Source: VMCP01 sp964527775
Lineage (GTDB): Bacteria > Bacteroidota > Bacteroidia > NS11-12g > UBA955
DNA: 64,000 bases
Reading direction: 5' to 3'
Assembly (NCBI GenBank): GCA_964527775.1
Contig: CAZGQS010000010.1
Span: 7,554-71,553, forward strand
Below, in pieces: positions 27,301 to 35,430 of this stretch. Numbering within the stretch: position 1 is the stretch's first letter; each line of letters opens with the position of its first letter. Below the pieces are notes generated by a model, which was given only the letters and a program-made list of their open reading frames with translations, did not search any database and was not told the origin of the DNA. The position numbers and the translations under genes are program-made.

Positions 27301-28944
27301 ATAATAGGTTCCAATTTTTGAAAATTTGTGAGTTACTGAATCACCCCATTCCTCTGGAGATCCGTCACCAAAATTCCACTTAGTACCTTTAATTTTTGAA
27401 TTTTTATTTTTGGAAACAAGCTTTACTGGTTCACTTGGACATTTACCGTTTCGTTTAATGTCATAATCATATTCAATATTCTCAAATAAAGCACCGGCAG
27501 AATAAGAATAGCTCTCATATGGACCAACGCCATATGCAACTACAATCATTCCACTGTCACACTGCAACGTATTGGAACTTGGATTCGCTACGCTAAGCTG
27601 TGCGAAAGCATATTTTTTATTGTTGCAGGTGTAGTCTGTAAAACTTGTTGCTGCTACACGCGTACCATTCAAGAAAACGGCATTCTTTGCTGATTGATCA
27701 ATCAACACATTCACCCAATGTTGGTTCATATTAGAAGTAGTTGCTGTTCCAACAATGGTTCTTATCAAACGTTGATTTACATCAGGCGATATAAAAATTG
27801 CGGGATCACCGTTATTACCACTCAATCCTGAACAAACCCCATTCTTCATGTATTGAACTACATAAGCAGGCTTGGAAGTATTGATACACGTTGCAACTCC
27901 AGTCGTGACATGGCGATAAATCCATTCCCCTGCTTTTGCGATAGTTGCAACTACAGTACCATTGATGGTTACCACCGTATTGTCAGAAGCGGCTACCACT
28001 TTAACAGCATATCCACCCGTCTGATTTCTAAATGGCATCAATACATAATCTTTACCTAAGGCATTTGTTGGTAGAACTTGGGTGTAAAGATGATCTCTAC
28101 CATTTGTTCCCCCACCGCAGTTACCTTTAGTTACGTGAGCGGACCTATTACCAGAGAACACATTGATTTTACCGCAACCATTGATTACTCGCACTCTCGT
28201 CCCTGTTAAATCACCTGCCTTCGCGCCCGTAGCAGCCCATGAAGTTGCAGCAGGATCTGTATTGTTTGTACCGGTAGCTCTGACAGATTGCACTTGGTAT
28301 ATCTGCCCTTTTTGCATATTAACAGTAAAAGCAGTTCCAGCTGTTTTCCCACCCTTTGTAGGTGCAGTTGGGGTAATTTCAACGGTTACGTTGTTATCCA
28401 TGGCTATGATTACAAACTCGCTTTCTCCGTAGGAAGAAGTCACATTGGGAAATGAACCGGTTGGAGCATTGGGCGGAAATGAAACCACGTAAAATTCCGG
28501 GGCCGCAGGAATTGATTCATAAGGCAGAACAAATGTTCCATCGGAACGATTTAATTCTAAATTCATGCAATAAACATTCACTGGATCTTTAGCTACGATG
28601 CGCAATCCACGTCTACTATTTACATCTGTAGATGCAAACTCTGATCCAACTGGATAATAAAAGTTTACATCCACTGAAATTCGATTAACCTTGTTTGCTT
28701 GAATCGTGTAGTTTGCCGAAGATCCTGTTAATCGAGGATTATCTAAAACCAAAGTGGTGTTAATGGGCGAAGTAACGAATATCAATAATGTATCTGGAAA
28801 ACCACCATTACGCGTCTCCATCTCCATGAAAGACATGTAAAACTCTTTACCCGTTGAACTGATTTGCGACTTTGCATTTGACGAGTAAAATAGCATTAAA
28901 AATGCCATTAACGCCTTAAAAATACCCTTGTATTTATGTTTCAT
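24397..28944 (-). CDS. Giant secreted PKD-repeat protein with T9SS type B (CHU_C) sorting domain
   Basis: A 1515-residue exported protein. A signal peptide ends near YSSNAKSQ. Residues of about 25-480 resemble the IgGFc-binding N-terminal domain (GKEFYMSFMEM, LRIVAKDPVNVYC, VLPYESIPA). Then come roughly ten Ig/PKD-like repeats recognisable by W.FGDGS or related turns (KWNFGDGSPEEW, WDFGDGSTKD, WTFGDGSSSS, WDFNDGTTAT, WDFGNGSTST), most with a paired Cys such as SSQGCKDS. The last about 90 residues (WLPTAFSPNIDGLNEGF, IFDRWGNIMW, VPEGVYGYSM) are a gliding-motility-associated C-terminal domain, the type B signal for type IX secretion. It is likely a surface adhesin or matrix protein. The start at 28944 precedes the basic n-region; the in-frame start ten codons upstream is less likely. 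Confidence 0.92.
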   Translation of the reverse strand: MKHKYKGIFKALMAFLMLFYSSNAKSQISSTGKEFYMSFMEMETRNGGFPDTLLIFVTSPINTTLVLDNPRLTGSSANYTIQANKVNRISVDVNFYYPVGSEFASTDVNSRRGLRIVAKDPVNVYCMNLELNRSDGTFVLPYESIPAAPEFYVVSFPPNAPTGSFPNVTSSYGESEFVIIAMDNNVTVEITPTAPTKGGKTAGTAFTVNMQKGQIYQVQSVRATGTNNTDPAATSWAATGAKAGDLTGTRVRVINGCGKINVFSGNRSAHVTKGNCGGGTNGRDHLYTQVLPTNALGKDYVLMPFRNQTGGYAVKVVAASDNTVVTINGTVVATIAKAGEWIYRHVTTGVATCINTSKPAYVVQYMKNGVCSGLSGNNGDPAIFISPDVNQRLIRTIVGTATTSNMNQHWVNVLIDQSAKNAVFLNGTRVAATSFTDYTCNNKKYAFAQLSVANPSSNTLQCDSGMIVVAYGVGPYESYSYSAGALFENIEYDYDIKRNGKCPSEPVKLVSKNKNSKIKGTKWNFGDGSPEEWGDSVTHKFSKIGTYYVLMKVVVPNACNKDDTIIRSKIINVLPGPVFSFPDTTTQCANTLNVQLKVPSSAKFTYKWHDNSTANTYTATKDGYAWVRVLDTSTNCAASDTTYVRRANVIYAGIKYDTLNQCYKQNVFDMTDGSKYNDDGWKVSWWSAQYQHTKAITKKDSAKDFKISFDSLSTNNLRYIVQSRKGCRDTLDTTLIVHPYPIAKINFPVTHFCQNAVANVIDSSSSPLGVGRSFWDFGDGSTKDTSSDRKGRHVFKFADTFNIRLITETPYFCHDTIDSLFIVYPVGKTQIGSKIIDQCKKSNSFEFYDNTTIDFGSFTDEWQIAGKSYPNQGTLSNIKFSDTGTQKILLITETDKGCRDSARSTVFVAPEPKAILTVTDSSNCFQGHFFDLECKSTVPANSQLTARSDWKFSDGTSNYAKVITSKKFNTEGVYWVRLIATTVHGCMDSVQKNLTVYNVPDASISPDNAVGCLVGNRFNFKSANKWNAGGKLFHDWTFGDGSSSSNDSFVKIYAAVGTYNVKHVVTSNQSCKDSAVTTVTVVNTPTANFTVNKDTACYYSQDFDFVDRTNFSGSFSVLWDFNDGTTATGSTYLNKTFTSTGNYPVKMVVTSSQGCKDSMIKDVRIFAVPIAKFTVNDDEQCVQGNSFVFTNSSNENGATIPVMYGWQIAGSSGAPIQVLQKNIPTQTLTDTGIKVVTLGVASAEGCLSTQSLNIYVAETPLVSITGKDACASEEIQFGSVLLLNKGTASYSWDFGNGSTSTSSSPKYTYNTEGAYLVNLNVTSSYGCTGKATSYPVNIYVKPKASFTSEYLLSKGLETDWRFDFTGSGATDLEWVFQDGQVDYGMGPINKTFSATGDFKVRLLASTPSGCKDSASAMIFLKPELLMWLPTAFSPNIDGLNEGFGPYTTFGLERYELMIFDRWGNIMWKTTKPEEKWLGYDNDGTKVPEGVYGYSMVFRYVDNQLYTYKGTVTLLN

Positions 28945-28972
28945 TTTAACTGTGTCTTTTTTTATAACAATC

Positions 28973-29040
28973 AAACCCTGTTTGTCGTTTCACGACAACA
29001 ACGAAGAAACCAAGGGTTTATTGTCAAGCCTTGCAGGCTT
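28973..29040 (-). promoter_or_regulatory. Nested inverted repeats in the leader of the giant PKD gene
   Basis: An outer stem AAACCCT (28973-28979) pairs with AGGGTTT (29013-29019); inside it TTGTCGT (28982-28988) pairs with ACGACAA (28992-28998) around TTC. A third, separate repeat AAGCCT-TGC-AGGCTT lies at 29026-29040. All lie upstream of the ATG at 28944, in the 5' leader if transcription starts from the TATTTTTG box at 29106-29113. This could be a structured leader or operators. Confidence 0.4.
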
Positions 29041-29105
29041 ATGACACCAATTTCACCTAAAACGATGCCTAGTTTTTCATTAATTACAATTAACAGACAC
29101 TGACA

Positions 29106-29113
29106 CAAAAATA
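29106..29113 (-). promoter_or_regulatory. Candidate -7 box for the giant PKD gene
   Basis: TATTTTTG fits TAnnTTTG on the minus strand, immediately after the mnmA stop. It would give a leader of about 155 bases containing the nested inverted repeats. No TTG is found 18 bases upstream. Confidence 0.3.
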
Positions 29114-30352
29114 CTAGAGCGAAATAACCCCGCTAAAAATCAATTCATCGTAAAAATAAACCGCTACGAACTGTCCAGGGGTTACATTTTTTTGTAATTC
29201 TTTAAAAACCACAATGATTCCATCTTGAGAATCACTCATCAAAGCACAATCAAAAGCCGCTTGCCTGTATCTAATCTGACATTTCAAATTGAAAACAGGA
29301 GAATCCGAAGTGTACGACTGTAAGAATTCAATTTTCAAATCAGGCCTAATCCATTGAATTTCTGCAGATTTCACATGTAAACCCCGGTAATACATCGCTC
29401 CATGCGACTCTCCTTGTCCTACGTAAATGATGTTTTCATCCACGTCCGTGGCCAACACAAATAACGGCAAGGGTTTACCACCAATTTGCAAACCTTTTCG
29501 TTGCCCACGGGTGTAAAAATGTGCCCCTTTATGTTCACCTACCGCCTTCGATAAACTCAAACGGGGATTGAACCTTAAAACAGCGGCATCGGCAGTTGCA
29601 TTTTGAGCAATAAAATTGTGATAGCTTTCGACCTCTGGATCTGAAGCATTTATTTCTAAAACTTGCCCATTTTTTACAGATAATTTCTGCTGTAAAAATT
29701 CAGGCAAACTAACCTTACCAATAAAACAAAGTCCCTGAGAATCTTTTTTCGCAGCGGTTGACAAGTCAATTTCGTGGGCGATTTCCCGAACTTTAGGTTT
29801 AAGTAATTCACCTATGGGAAATAACGCCTTAGAAAGCTGATATTGATTGAGTTGACACAAAAAATAACTTTGGTCTTTATTGGAATCTATTCCCCTGAGT
29901 AAGCGAAAAACCTCTTCACCTTCTTCATTGATAAACGAATCTTTACGAACATAATGACCTGTAGCCACAAAATCAGCTCCCAATCCCATAGCCGCTTTCA
30001 AGAAAACATCAAACTTTATTTCTCTGTTGCACAGCACATCTGGATTTGGTGTTCGTCCTTGCTCGTACTCGTTGAACATATAATCAACGATGCGTTCTTT
30101 GTAAGTTTCGCTTAAATCAATAACTTGAAATGGAATGCCTAATTTCTCTGCAACCATCAATGCATCTCTCGAATCATCAATCCACGGACATTCATCTTCC
30201 AAAGTTACAGAGGCATCGTTCCAGTTGCGCATGAAAAGACCAATCACTTCATATCCTTGTTGCTGAAGCAGATACGCCGCAACTGAGCTATCCACCCCTC
30301 CCGAAAGTCCAACGACTACCTTTGGCTTAAAGTTTAAATCTTGCCTTCCCAT
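29114..30352 (-). CDS. mnmA: tRNA-specific 2-thiouridylase MnmA
   Basis: Thiolates U34 of Lys/Glu/Gln tRNAs using ATP and a persulfide relay. The 412-residue protein has the PP-loop GLSGGVDSS (about 15-23), the catalytic Cys in NPDVLCN (about 108), the second Cys in SQGLCFIG (about 209) and the ATGHY motif. The central YTRGQRKGLQIGG and C-terminal beta-barrel are typical. The ATG at 30352 overlaps the preceding gene by 19 bases; a second ATG at 30367 is possible. It is the last gene of the adk operon. Confidence 0.95.
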   Translation of the reverse strand: MGRQDLNFKPKVVVGLSGGVDSSVAAYLLQQQGYEVIGLFMRNWNDASVTLEDECPWIDDSRDALMVAEKLGIPFQVIDLSETYKERIVDYMFNEYEQGRTPNPDVLCNREIKFDVFLKAAMGLGADFVATGHYVRKDSFINEEGEEVFRLLRGIDSNKDQSYFLCQLNQYQLSKALFPIGELLKPKVREIAHEIDLSTAAKKDSQGLCFIGKVSLPEFLQQKLSVKNGQVLEINASDPEVESYHNFIAQNATADAAVLRFNPRLSLSKAVGEHKGAHFYTRGQRKGLQIGGKPLPLFVLATDVDENIIYVGQGESHGAMYYRGLHVKSAEIQWIRPDLKIEFLQSYTSDSPVFNLKCQIRYRQAAFDCALMSDSQDGIIVVFKELQKNVTPGQFVAVYFYDELIFSGVISL

Positions 30353-32316
30353 TTCCTTAAGAACCATTCTACACCAAAGAGTAAAACAATGATATACAAA
30401 AATAAGACTTCGTCTGTTGCAAAAACTCTGCTTTGAAGAATTTCTATACGCGGTTTATCTAGATCTCTTTTTGCGAATTGCGATAAAATTGAATCTATAC
30501 CGTTGTTCCTTGGTTCATAAAATCCACCCAATGATTGACTGCTCAAATCTTTGAGAACCTGATGATTCGCTTTCGATGTTTGCAACTCTAAAGAAACCGT
30601 GTCTACATCTATCACCTGGGTAAAATCTTGTTGATTTACCCCTTGAATGGCTGTATTTAACTTTAATTTGATAGTATGTCTTCCGCCTTTACTTGGTCTT
30701 ATCACACCAGTGAATATCCCTAAATTACTTGTCAGTCCAATGGTTTGCGATCTACCCAAATCATCAATCAAAGTGCAAGTAATTTTAGCATTTTCAACCT
30801 TTTTGGAAGCTGCATCAAAAAGACTGAACTTGAATTTACGCTGCTCACCTAAAATCCAATCTCGTTTATTTATGCTCCATTCAATGTTCTTGGCACCCAA
30901 GTTTTGATTACTTAACCAATCAACATTGCTCCTCACCCATTGATCAAACCATTTACTTTCGTTTGTTTGTTTCAGCTCTTGAATACGCCACTTCCAAATG
31001 CCATACCCCAAAAAATACAACTTCCTACCCTCCAAATCATCAGCAAAACAGAGCGGCAAATTGGTATTTACTCTATTCCATTGCTGAAATAGCTGGATTT
31101 TTTCTCGGGGGACATTTAACTTGAGTAATGGACAATCAACGCTCTTGAACGAAAACGGAAGTGTTTCTAAAGAAAATAGTTCAAAATCACTATTCACTTC
31201 CGGAGTAACCGCTTGGTTTTTACTAGTCGTCACCCTACTTGAAATAGAAGTTTCTCCTGTTAATTGATTGGGCACATCAGAAAACAACCAAAAAGGCAAT
31301 TTGCTCTTTTTCAATTCATTATAAGAATCACCTTTGATGTTAAAAGCAATAATCATTTGCACATTATTTGGCAAATCTGAAAGATTCTTGCTTTCAATAA
31401 GTTCATATTGTTGAACCCCCAATAAAGCACTTCTTATAGCTCCAAGATCTGGATGAACAGCTTGATATAGAAGGGCAATTTTCTTTTTTTGGGACACTAC
31501 ATCAATTACAGACTTTTGAATATTGTTATAAGTGTTCTTTTCGGAAGTATTTATGGGTCGCACTTTCACTTGTAGTTCATTTAAACCTTCTATCTCTCCT
31601 TTGCCCCTAAAAACAACTCTTTGCACATCTATGTCCCTCTGAGGAACAAGATTAATTGACTCATGTAACCTCCCTTTCTGAAAGAAATCAACAACCACTT
31701 TTGCACCTTTCAACAATTCAGTTTGGATGCCGGCTTCAACTTCAAATTCATTTCCTTTAAAGACAGATTCATTCACTGATAGCGACGTAACCGAGGCATC
31801 TGGATATGTATTGGGATCGCCAATTCCTAGCGAAAAAATGGGACTTTTCACAGAATTCAATAATGGACTCCCACCCCTATTTGCGATACCGTCAGATATT
31901 AAAATACTGGCTTCGGGCTGAATAGGTTCTTGATTGATAAAATCTGTTACTTTATCTAAGCGCGTTGAAAATCCGATAGAATCATTGATCTTTTCTACAA
32001 CCTCCGACCCAAAGAAAATCTCTCTTAACTCTATATCCTCACCAAATTTCTCTGTGATTATTTGCTTGAGATCTTTTGAAACAGGGATGCTTTGTTTCTT
32101 TGCTGATTGACTTGCATCCGTAAAAAGATAAACTAAGGGTTTTCTTTGAAATGATTTTTCAGAGATCCAAGAGGGATTAAACAATAGAAAAATAGCCAAA
32201 AAAGTTCCCAGAAACCTCAGCAGCGCTTTAACCGACTTCCACTGGCTTCTATATACAAAATATGTAACTGCTACGGCCCCGCCAAGAGCCACAGGCCAGG
32301 CGTACCAGTTTACCAT
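30334..32316 (-). CDS. Membrane protein with VWA-like domain, unknown function
   Basis: A 660-residue protein. Two N-terminal hydrophobic segments (about 5-21 and 33-46) are followed by a large soluble region, beginning with a von Willebrand A-like fold (LVYLFTDASQSAKKQ, SILISDGIANRGG, FSLGIGDP), where D-x-S-x-S is only partly kept (DASQS). The middle has beta-rich Ig-like stretches. A C-terminal helix (VLFLYIIVLLFGVEWFL) anchors the end. The layout resembles the BatA-type or 'VWA plus glutamine amidotransferase-like' membrane proteins of Bacteroidota. Its start shares TAATG with the stop of the T9SS gene, implying translational coupling. Confidence 0.7.
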   Translation of the reverse strand: MVNWYAWPVALGGAVAVTYFVYRSQWKSVKALLRFLGTFLAIFLLFNPSWISEKSFQRKPLVYLFTDASQSAKKQSIPVSKDLKQIITEKFGEDIELREIFFGSEVVEKINDSIGFSTRLDKVTDFINQEPIQPEASILISDGIANRGGSPLLNSVKSPIFSLGIGDPNTYPDASVTSLSVNESVFKGNEFEVEAGIQTELLKGAKVVVDFFQKGRLHESINLVPQRDIDVQRVVFRGKGEIEGLNELQVKVRPINTSEKNTYNNIQKSVIDVVSQKKKIALLYQAVHPDLGAIRSALLGVQQYELIESKNLSDLPNNVQMIIAFNIKGDSYNELKKSKLPFWLFSDVPNQLTGETSISSRVTTSKNQAVTPEVNSDFELFSLETLPFSFKSVDCPLLKLNVPREKIQLFQQWNRVNTNLPLCFADDLEGRKLYFLGYGIWKWRIQELKQTNESKWFDQWVRSNVDWLSNQNLGAKNIEWSINKRDWILGEQRKFKFSLFDAASKKVENAKITCTLIDDLGRSQTIGLTSNLGIFTGVIRPSKGGRHTIKLKLNTAIQGVNQQDFTQVIDVDTVSLELQTSKANHQVLKDLSSQSLGGFYEPRNNGIDSILSQFAKRDLDKPRIEILQSRVFATDEVLFLYIIVLLFGVEWFLRKWEGKI

Positions 32317-32963
32317 TAATGCTTAACAACCAATCGATGATTGACCCAAGCATTATTTTGTAAAAAGCGAACAAAATAGACACCGTTGGGTACTTCAGAA
32401 ACATTCAAACTTCCATCAAGGGTATTCATGACCAATCTGCCTTGAATATTAAACAATTGAGCGGCATCAACTGGCAATTGAACATGATTATTGGCAGGAT
32501 TTGGAGATAGCTTGGCAACAACTTCATAACTTTGAGTAGAAGCGCCCCAACGCACCATAATGGTATATGTCAACGTGATTTTATCTGCTGGAGCATACTT
32601 ATTCCAAACTTCATAAATAACAACTGCCGTATCTGATTTACCGTTGGGATAAACGGTTAATTTAAGAGAATTTTTTTCATCATCCGGAGCAATTGCGCTC
32701 ATGGTATCTTCGTCAACAAATCCTCCGAAACAGTTTCTATTATCACAAAAGCTAATATCCCAAGTCGATGGAAAATCAACACTTACTTTCTTATATTGTA
32801 GAACTACAGGAGATTGTGTCATATTTTTCAAGTGAATGGCACAATCCATAAACCCATTAGCATTGGGGTAATATTGCACATCAGTGCCTTCAACTGCTTG
32901 AAAAGACTGTGCTTTCAGACCTACTGAAAAAAGGCCCAAGGCCAAGACAATTAAAATTCTCAT
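32316..32963 (-). CDS. Secreted protein with T9SS type A sorting domain
   Basis: A 215-residue exported protein: signal peptide MRILIVLALGLFSVGLKAQ, an approximately 110-residue beta-rich domain with two close cysteines (FCDNRNCFGG), and a C-terminal type IX secretion sorting domain of about 65 residues (LSPNPANNHVQL, LFNIQGRLV, VPNGVYFVRF). The protein would be exported through the outer membrane and either released or anchored. It overlaps the HAD gene by ATGA and the next gene by TAATG. Confidence 0.85.
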   Translation of the reverse strand: MRILIVLALGLFSVGLKAQSFQAVEGTDVQYYPNANGFMDCAIHLKNMTQSPVVLQYKKVSVDFPSTWDISFCDNRNCFGGFVDEDTMSAIAPDDEKNSLKLTVYPNGKSDTAVVIYEVWNKYAPADKITLTYTIMVRWGASTQSYEVVAKLSPNPANNHVQLPVDAAQLFNIQGRLVMNTLDGSLNVSEVPNGVYFVRFLQNNAWVNHRLVVKH

Positions 32964-33691
32964 AGTACAAAAATACGGGCAAAATCATCCAAATGAGAAA
33001 CCTTGCCTGCGAATAATTTGTTTGACACCAAATCAGAAGGTAAGACTTGGTCTTGAAACTTCTGATCTTTATCAAAAAATGCGGTCCTAATTCCAGAATT
33101 GATTCCACCCCAAACATCGGTTTCCAAATTATCTCCTATGTAAATACACTCACCAGAATCAACTCCAAGACTTTCAAATACATGGGCAAAAAATTGGGGA
33201 GTGGGCTTTGCAAATCCAACGCGTTCAGACGACTGCATAAAATCAACAAAAGCACCTATGCCTGAAGATTTCAGTTTTATTTGTTGAGTCTCTTCAAATC
33301 CATTGGTCAGAATTCCCACTTTGAATTTCTGACTAACATGTGACAAGCATTCCAAGGCACCTGGTATCAAAATGGGCATATAAGGACAGATATCTAAATA
33401 CTCTTCGCAAACATTTGAGGGTTGCAAAGCGGGTTGAATTCCCATCAGGTCAAAAGTATCTGTAAACCTGCGCGTTCTGAGAATCTCTTTGGAAACCTCT
33501 CCTTTCTCGTACTTTTTCCAATAGGCTTTGTTCACATCTTCGTATAGCGCTATGAACTGATCAACGTGATAATCTGAATGCAAATGAAGTTGATGACGTT
33601 CAAAGAGAACTTTCAATGCCTCTCTGGCATTCGCGTCAAAATCCCAAAGGGTATTGTCTAAATCAAAAAATACCCACTTGAGATGGTTCAT
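32960..33691 (-). CDS. HAD hydrolase, YjjG-like nucleotidase
   Basis: A 243-residue haloacid-dehalogenase-family phosphatase. Motif I is FFDLDNTLWDFD (catalytic Asp pair), motif II GILTNGFEETQ, motif III Lys in GFAKPTPQFF and motif IV YIGDNLETDVWGG. The sequence resembles YjjG, a house-cleaning nucleotidase for non-canonical pyrimidine nucleotides. It follows adk by 11 bases, a sensible pairing in nucleotide metabolism. Confidence 0.87.
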   Translation of the reverse strand: MNHLKWVFFDLDNTLWDFDANAREALKVLFERHQLHLHSDYHVDQFIALYEDVNKAYWKKYEKGEVSKEILRTRRFTDTFDLMGIQPALQPSNVCEEYLDICPYMPILIPGALECLSHVSQKFKVGILTNGFEETQQIKLKSSGIGAFVDFMQSSERVGFAKPTPQFFAHVFESLGVDSGECIYIGDNLETDVWGGINSGIRTAFFDKDQKFQDQVLPSDLVSNKLFAGKVSHLDDFARIFVL

Positions 33692-33702
33692 CTGAGCATA
33701 AT

Positions 33703-34278
33703 TTAGTTAACCGAGTCAATCCACTTGCAGAGCTCAGCATTGATTTCATCAATTTCGCCAAGTCCATTAATGCCGTGATATTTGTTTTGATTGGCATAAA
33801 ACCCCTGAATCGGTAGGGTTTTATTTAAGTATTCATGAAAACGATTTCTGATGGTTTCTTCGCTTTGATCATCTACTCTGCCACTTGTTTGTCCTCTTAG
33901 AAGCAACCTTTTCACCAATTCATCTTCATTAACTTCAAGACCCAAAACCATAGAAATGGACGCATTAAATTCGTTCAACATTTGATCAAGAGCTTCGGCT
34001 TGAGGAATAGTTCTCGGAAATCCATCGAAAATAAATCCAGAAGCTTCAGCATGCGATTGCATGTAGTTTCTAACCATACCAATGACTACCGCATCAGGCA
34101 CTAGTTCACCTTTCGCAATGTAATCATTGGCTTGATTGCCCAATTCAGTGCCTGCTTGACGTTCTGCCCGCAGTAAATCGCCCGTTGAAATGTGCTTCAA
34201 GTTATAGGTTGAAATTAACTTTTCGCTTTGTGTTCCCTTGCCAGCACCTGGAGGTCCAAATAAGATGAGATTTAGCAT
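33703..34278 (-). CDS. adk: Adenylate kinase
   Basis: Interconverts ATP + AMP and 2 ADP. The 191-residue protein has the P-loop GPPGAGKGTQ at 7-16, STGDLLR, the FDGFPRT motif and the short LID form (LLLRGQTSGRVDDQSEETIRNR) without zinc cysteines, usual for Bacteroidota. It is the first gene of a five-gene minus-strand operon: adk, HAD nucleotidase, T9SS protein, VWA-like protein, mnmA. A weak -7 box TTACTTTG lies upstream. Confidence 0.97.
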   Translation of the reverse strand: MLNLILFGPPGAGKGTQSEKLISTYNLKHISTGDLLRAERQAGTELGNQANDYIAKGELVPDAVVIGMVRNYMQSHAEASGFIFDGFPRTIPQAEALDQMLNEFNASISMVLGLEVNEDELVKRLLLRGQTSGRVDDQSEETIRNRFHEYLNKTLPIQGFYANQNKYHGINGLGEIDEINAELCKWIDSVN

Positions 34279-34369
34279 AGCTTGTTTGACGCTGCAAAGT
34301 AAAAGATAATTCTATGGGAATTAAAATGAAAAATAGCATTGATTTTTTTTGTGAAGAGAGGAATTATGC

Positions 34370-34387
34370 GTTATTTCGTAAAATAAC
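34370..34387. promoter_or_regulatory. Inverted repeat before the Omp28-like gene
   Basis: GTTATTT-CGTA-AAATAAC has perfect 7-base arms and ends 11 bases before the ATG at 34399. The 120-base divergent gap to adk is otherwise A/T-rich without a clear -7 box for this gene. The repeat may be an operator or a leader hairpin. Confidence 0.35.
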
Positions 34388-34398
34388 AATTGTACACA

Positions 34399-35364
34399 AT
34401 GAGAAAATTATTATTTATTGCTCTGGTTTCAGTAGGTGCTGCAGGTTTCATGCAGAGCTGTACTAAAGAAACTCCATCAGGTGGAGATCAACCATTGACT
34501 GTTGCTAACAAGCAACGTTCATTATTAATTTACAGTACTGCTACTTGGTGCGGACCTTGTGGTGCTTCAGGTGGACCAGTTTTCAAAAGCGCTATGGCTG
34601 CTATGGGTACTGACGATTTGATTTGTTTGGATTTACACCCTGCATTGGGAAATTTGTCAATGTTAACTCCTGTTGGATTGCGCGATGACAAACCCGCTGA
34701 CTCAGTTTTCTTTGCTCCTTTTTCTAGTCAATTGTACGGTGCATGTTTGCCTAACGGATACATCCCACATTTTTATTGCGACAACTCAGTATTGGGTAAC
34801 AGTGGTGTTTCTGTTGAACAGATTAAAAGTTTTGCTTCTAGCTACAACGCTAATATTGCTCCACAAATTGGTGTAGCTTTAAACGCAACTGCTAGCGGTA
34901 ATGACATCAACATCAAATACAAAATGAAAGCATTGAATGCTGATGGCGGTGACTATTACACTTCTTTGATTATTCTTGAGAAGAGCATCAACGCTTACCA
35001 AAACGTATCTGGTGTAGGTAATACATCTGTTGAGCACAAGAACATTGTTCGTGGTTCTGCTAAATATGCAAGCATCAGCACAACTACAACTCCTTGGACT
35101 AACGCTCCAGTGGCTTTTGGTGATGTTGAAATGAGCAATCCAACCAACGGAACTGAAATTGAGAAAACTGCGAAATACACATTCAAAGCTCCTTCTCAAA
35201 GCTTCAAAAATACTTTAGACGGCCAAATCAAGCCACAAATTGGTGGATACGGTTTCGGATGGTGGAACTTCAACAAGAGCAATACTGCTGTAGTTGCTAT
35301 TGTTTGGAAAAAAGAAGGTTCTTCTTGGTTCTATGTTAACTCTGCTTACGCTGACGTTAAATAA
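34399..35364 (+). CDS. Omp28-like lipoprotein with thioredoxin fold
   Basis: A 321-residue lipoprotein (lipobox MQSC|T). The N-terminal domain has a thioredoxin active site in STATWCGPCGASGG (WCGPC) and a matching cis-Pro region (NGYIPHFY). The C-terminal domain is beta-rich (GVALNATASGNDINIKY, HKNIVRGS) as in Omp28-family proteins. The codons are biased to GCT, GGT and ACT much more than in neighbouring genes, which suggests strong expression. The start is ATG 34399; the frame is open three codons earlier from TTG. A hairpin terminator follows. The role may be redox handling at the cell surface, which is inference. Confidence 0.82.
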   Translation: MRKLLFIALVSVGAAGFMQSCTKETPSGGDQPLTVANKQRSLLIYSTATWCGPCGASGGPVFKSAMAAMGTDDLICLDLHPALGNLSMLTPVGLRDDKPADSVFFAPFSSQLYGACLPNGYIPHFYCDNSVLGNSGVSVEQIKSFASSYNANIAPQIGVALNATASGNDINIKYKMKALNADGGDYYTSLIILEKSINAYQNVSGVGNTSVEHKNIVRGSAKYASISTTTTPWTNAPVAFGDVEMSNPTNGTEIEKTAKYTFKAPSQSFKNTLDGQIKPQIGGYGFGWWNFNKSNTAVVAIVWKKEGSSWFYVNSAYADVK

Positions 35365-35381
35365 TAAATACAACACTAACG

Positions 35382-35411
35382 AAAAAAGGCTGCCAAAGGG
35401 CAGCCTTTTTT
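35382..35411. terminator. Bidirectional terminator after the Omp28-like gene
   Basis: Arms 35382-35394 (AAAAAAGGCTGCC) and 35399-35411 pair perfectly around AAAG and give T-tracts on both strands, between convergent stops at 35364 and 35431. Confidence 0.88.
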
Positions 35412-35430
35412 TATGCAAATAACTCTCAGT

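Noticed and set aside
30334..30440. C-terminal helix with basic tail of the VWA-like protein as an exosortase substrate
   Set aside because: There is no conserved motif before the helix, and the protein has two N-terminal membrane helices; it looks like an ordinary membrane anchor.
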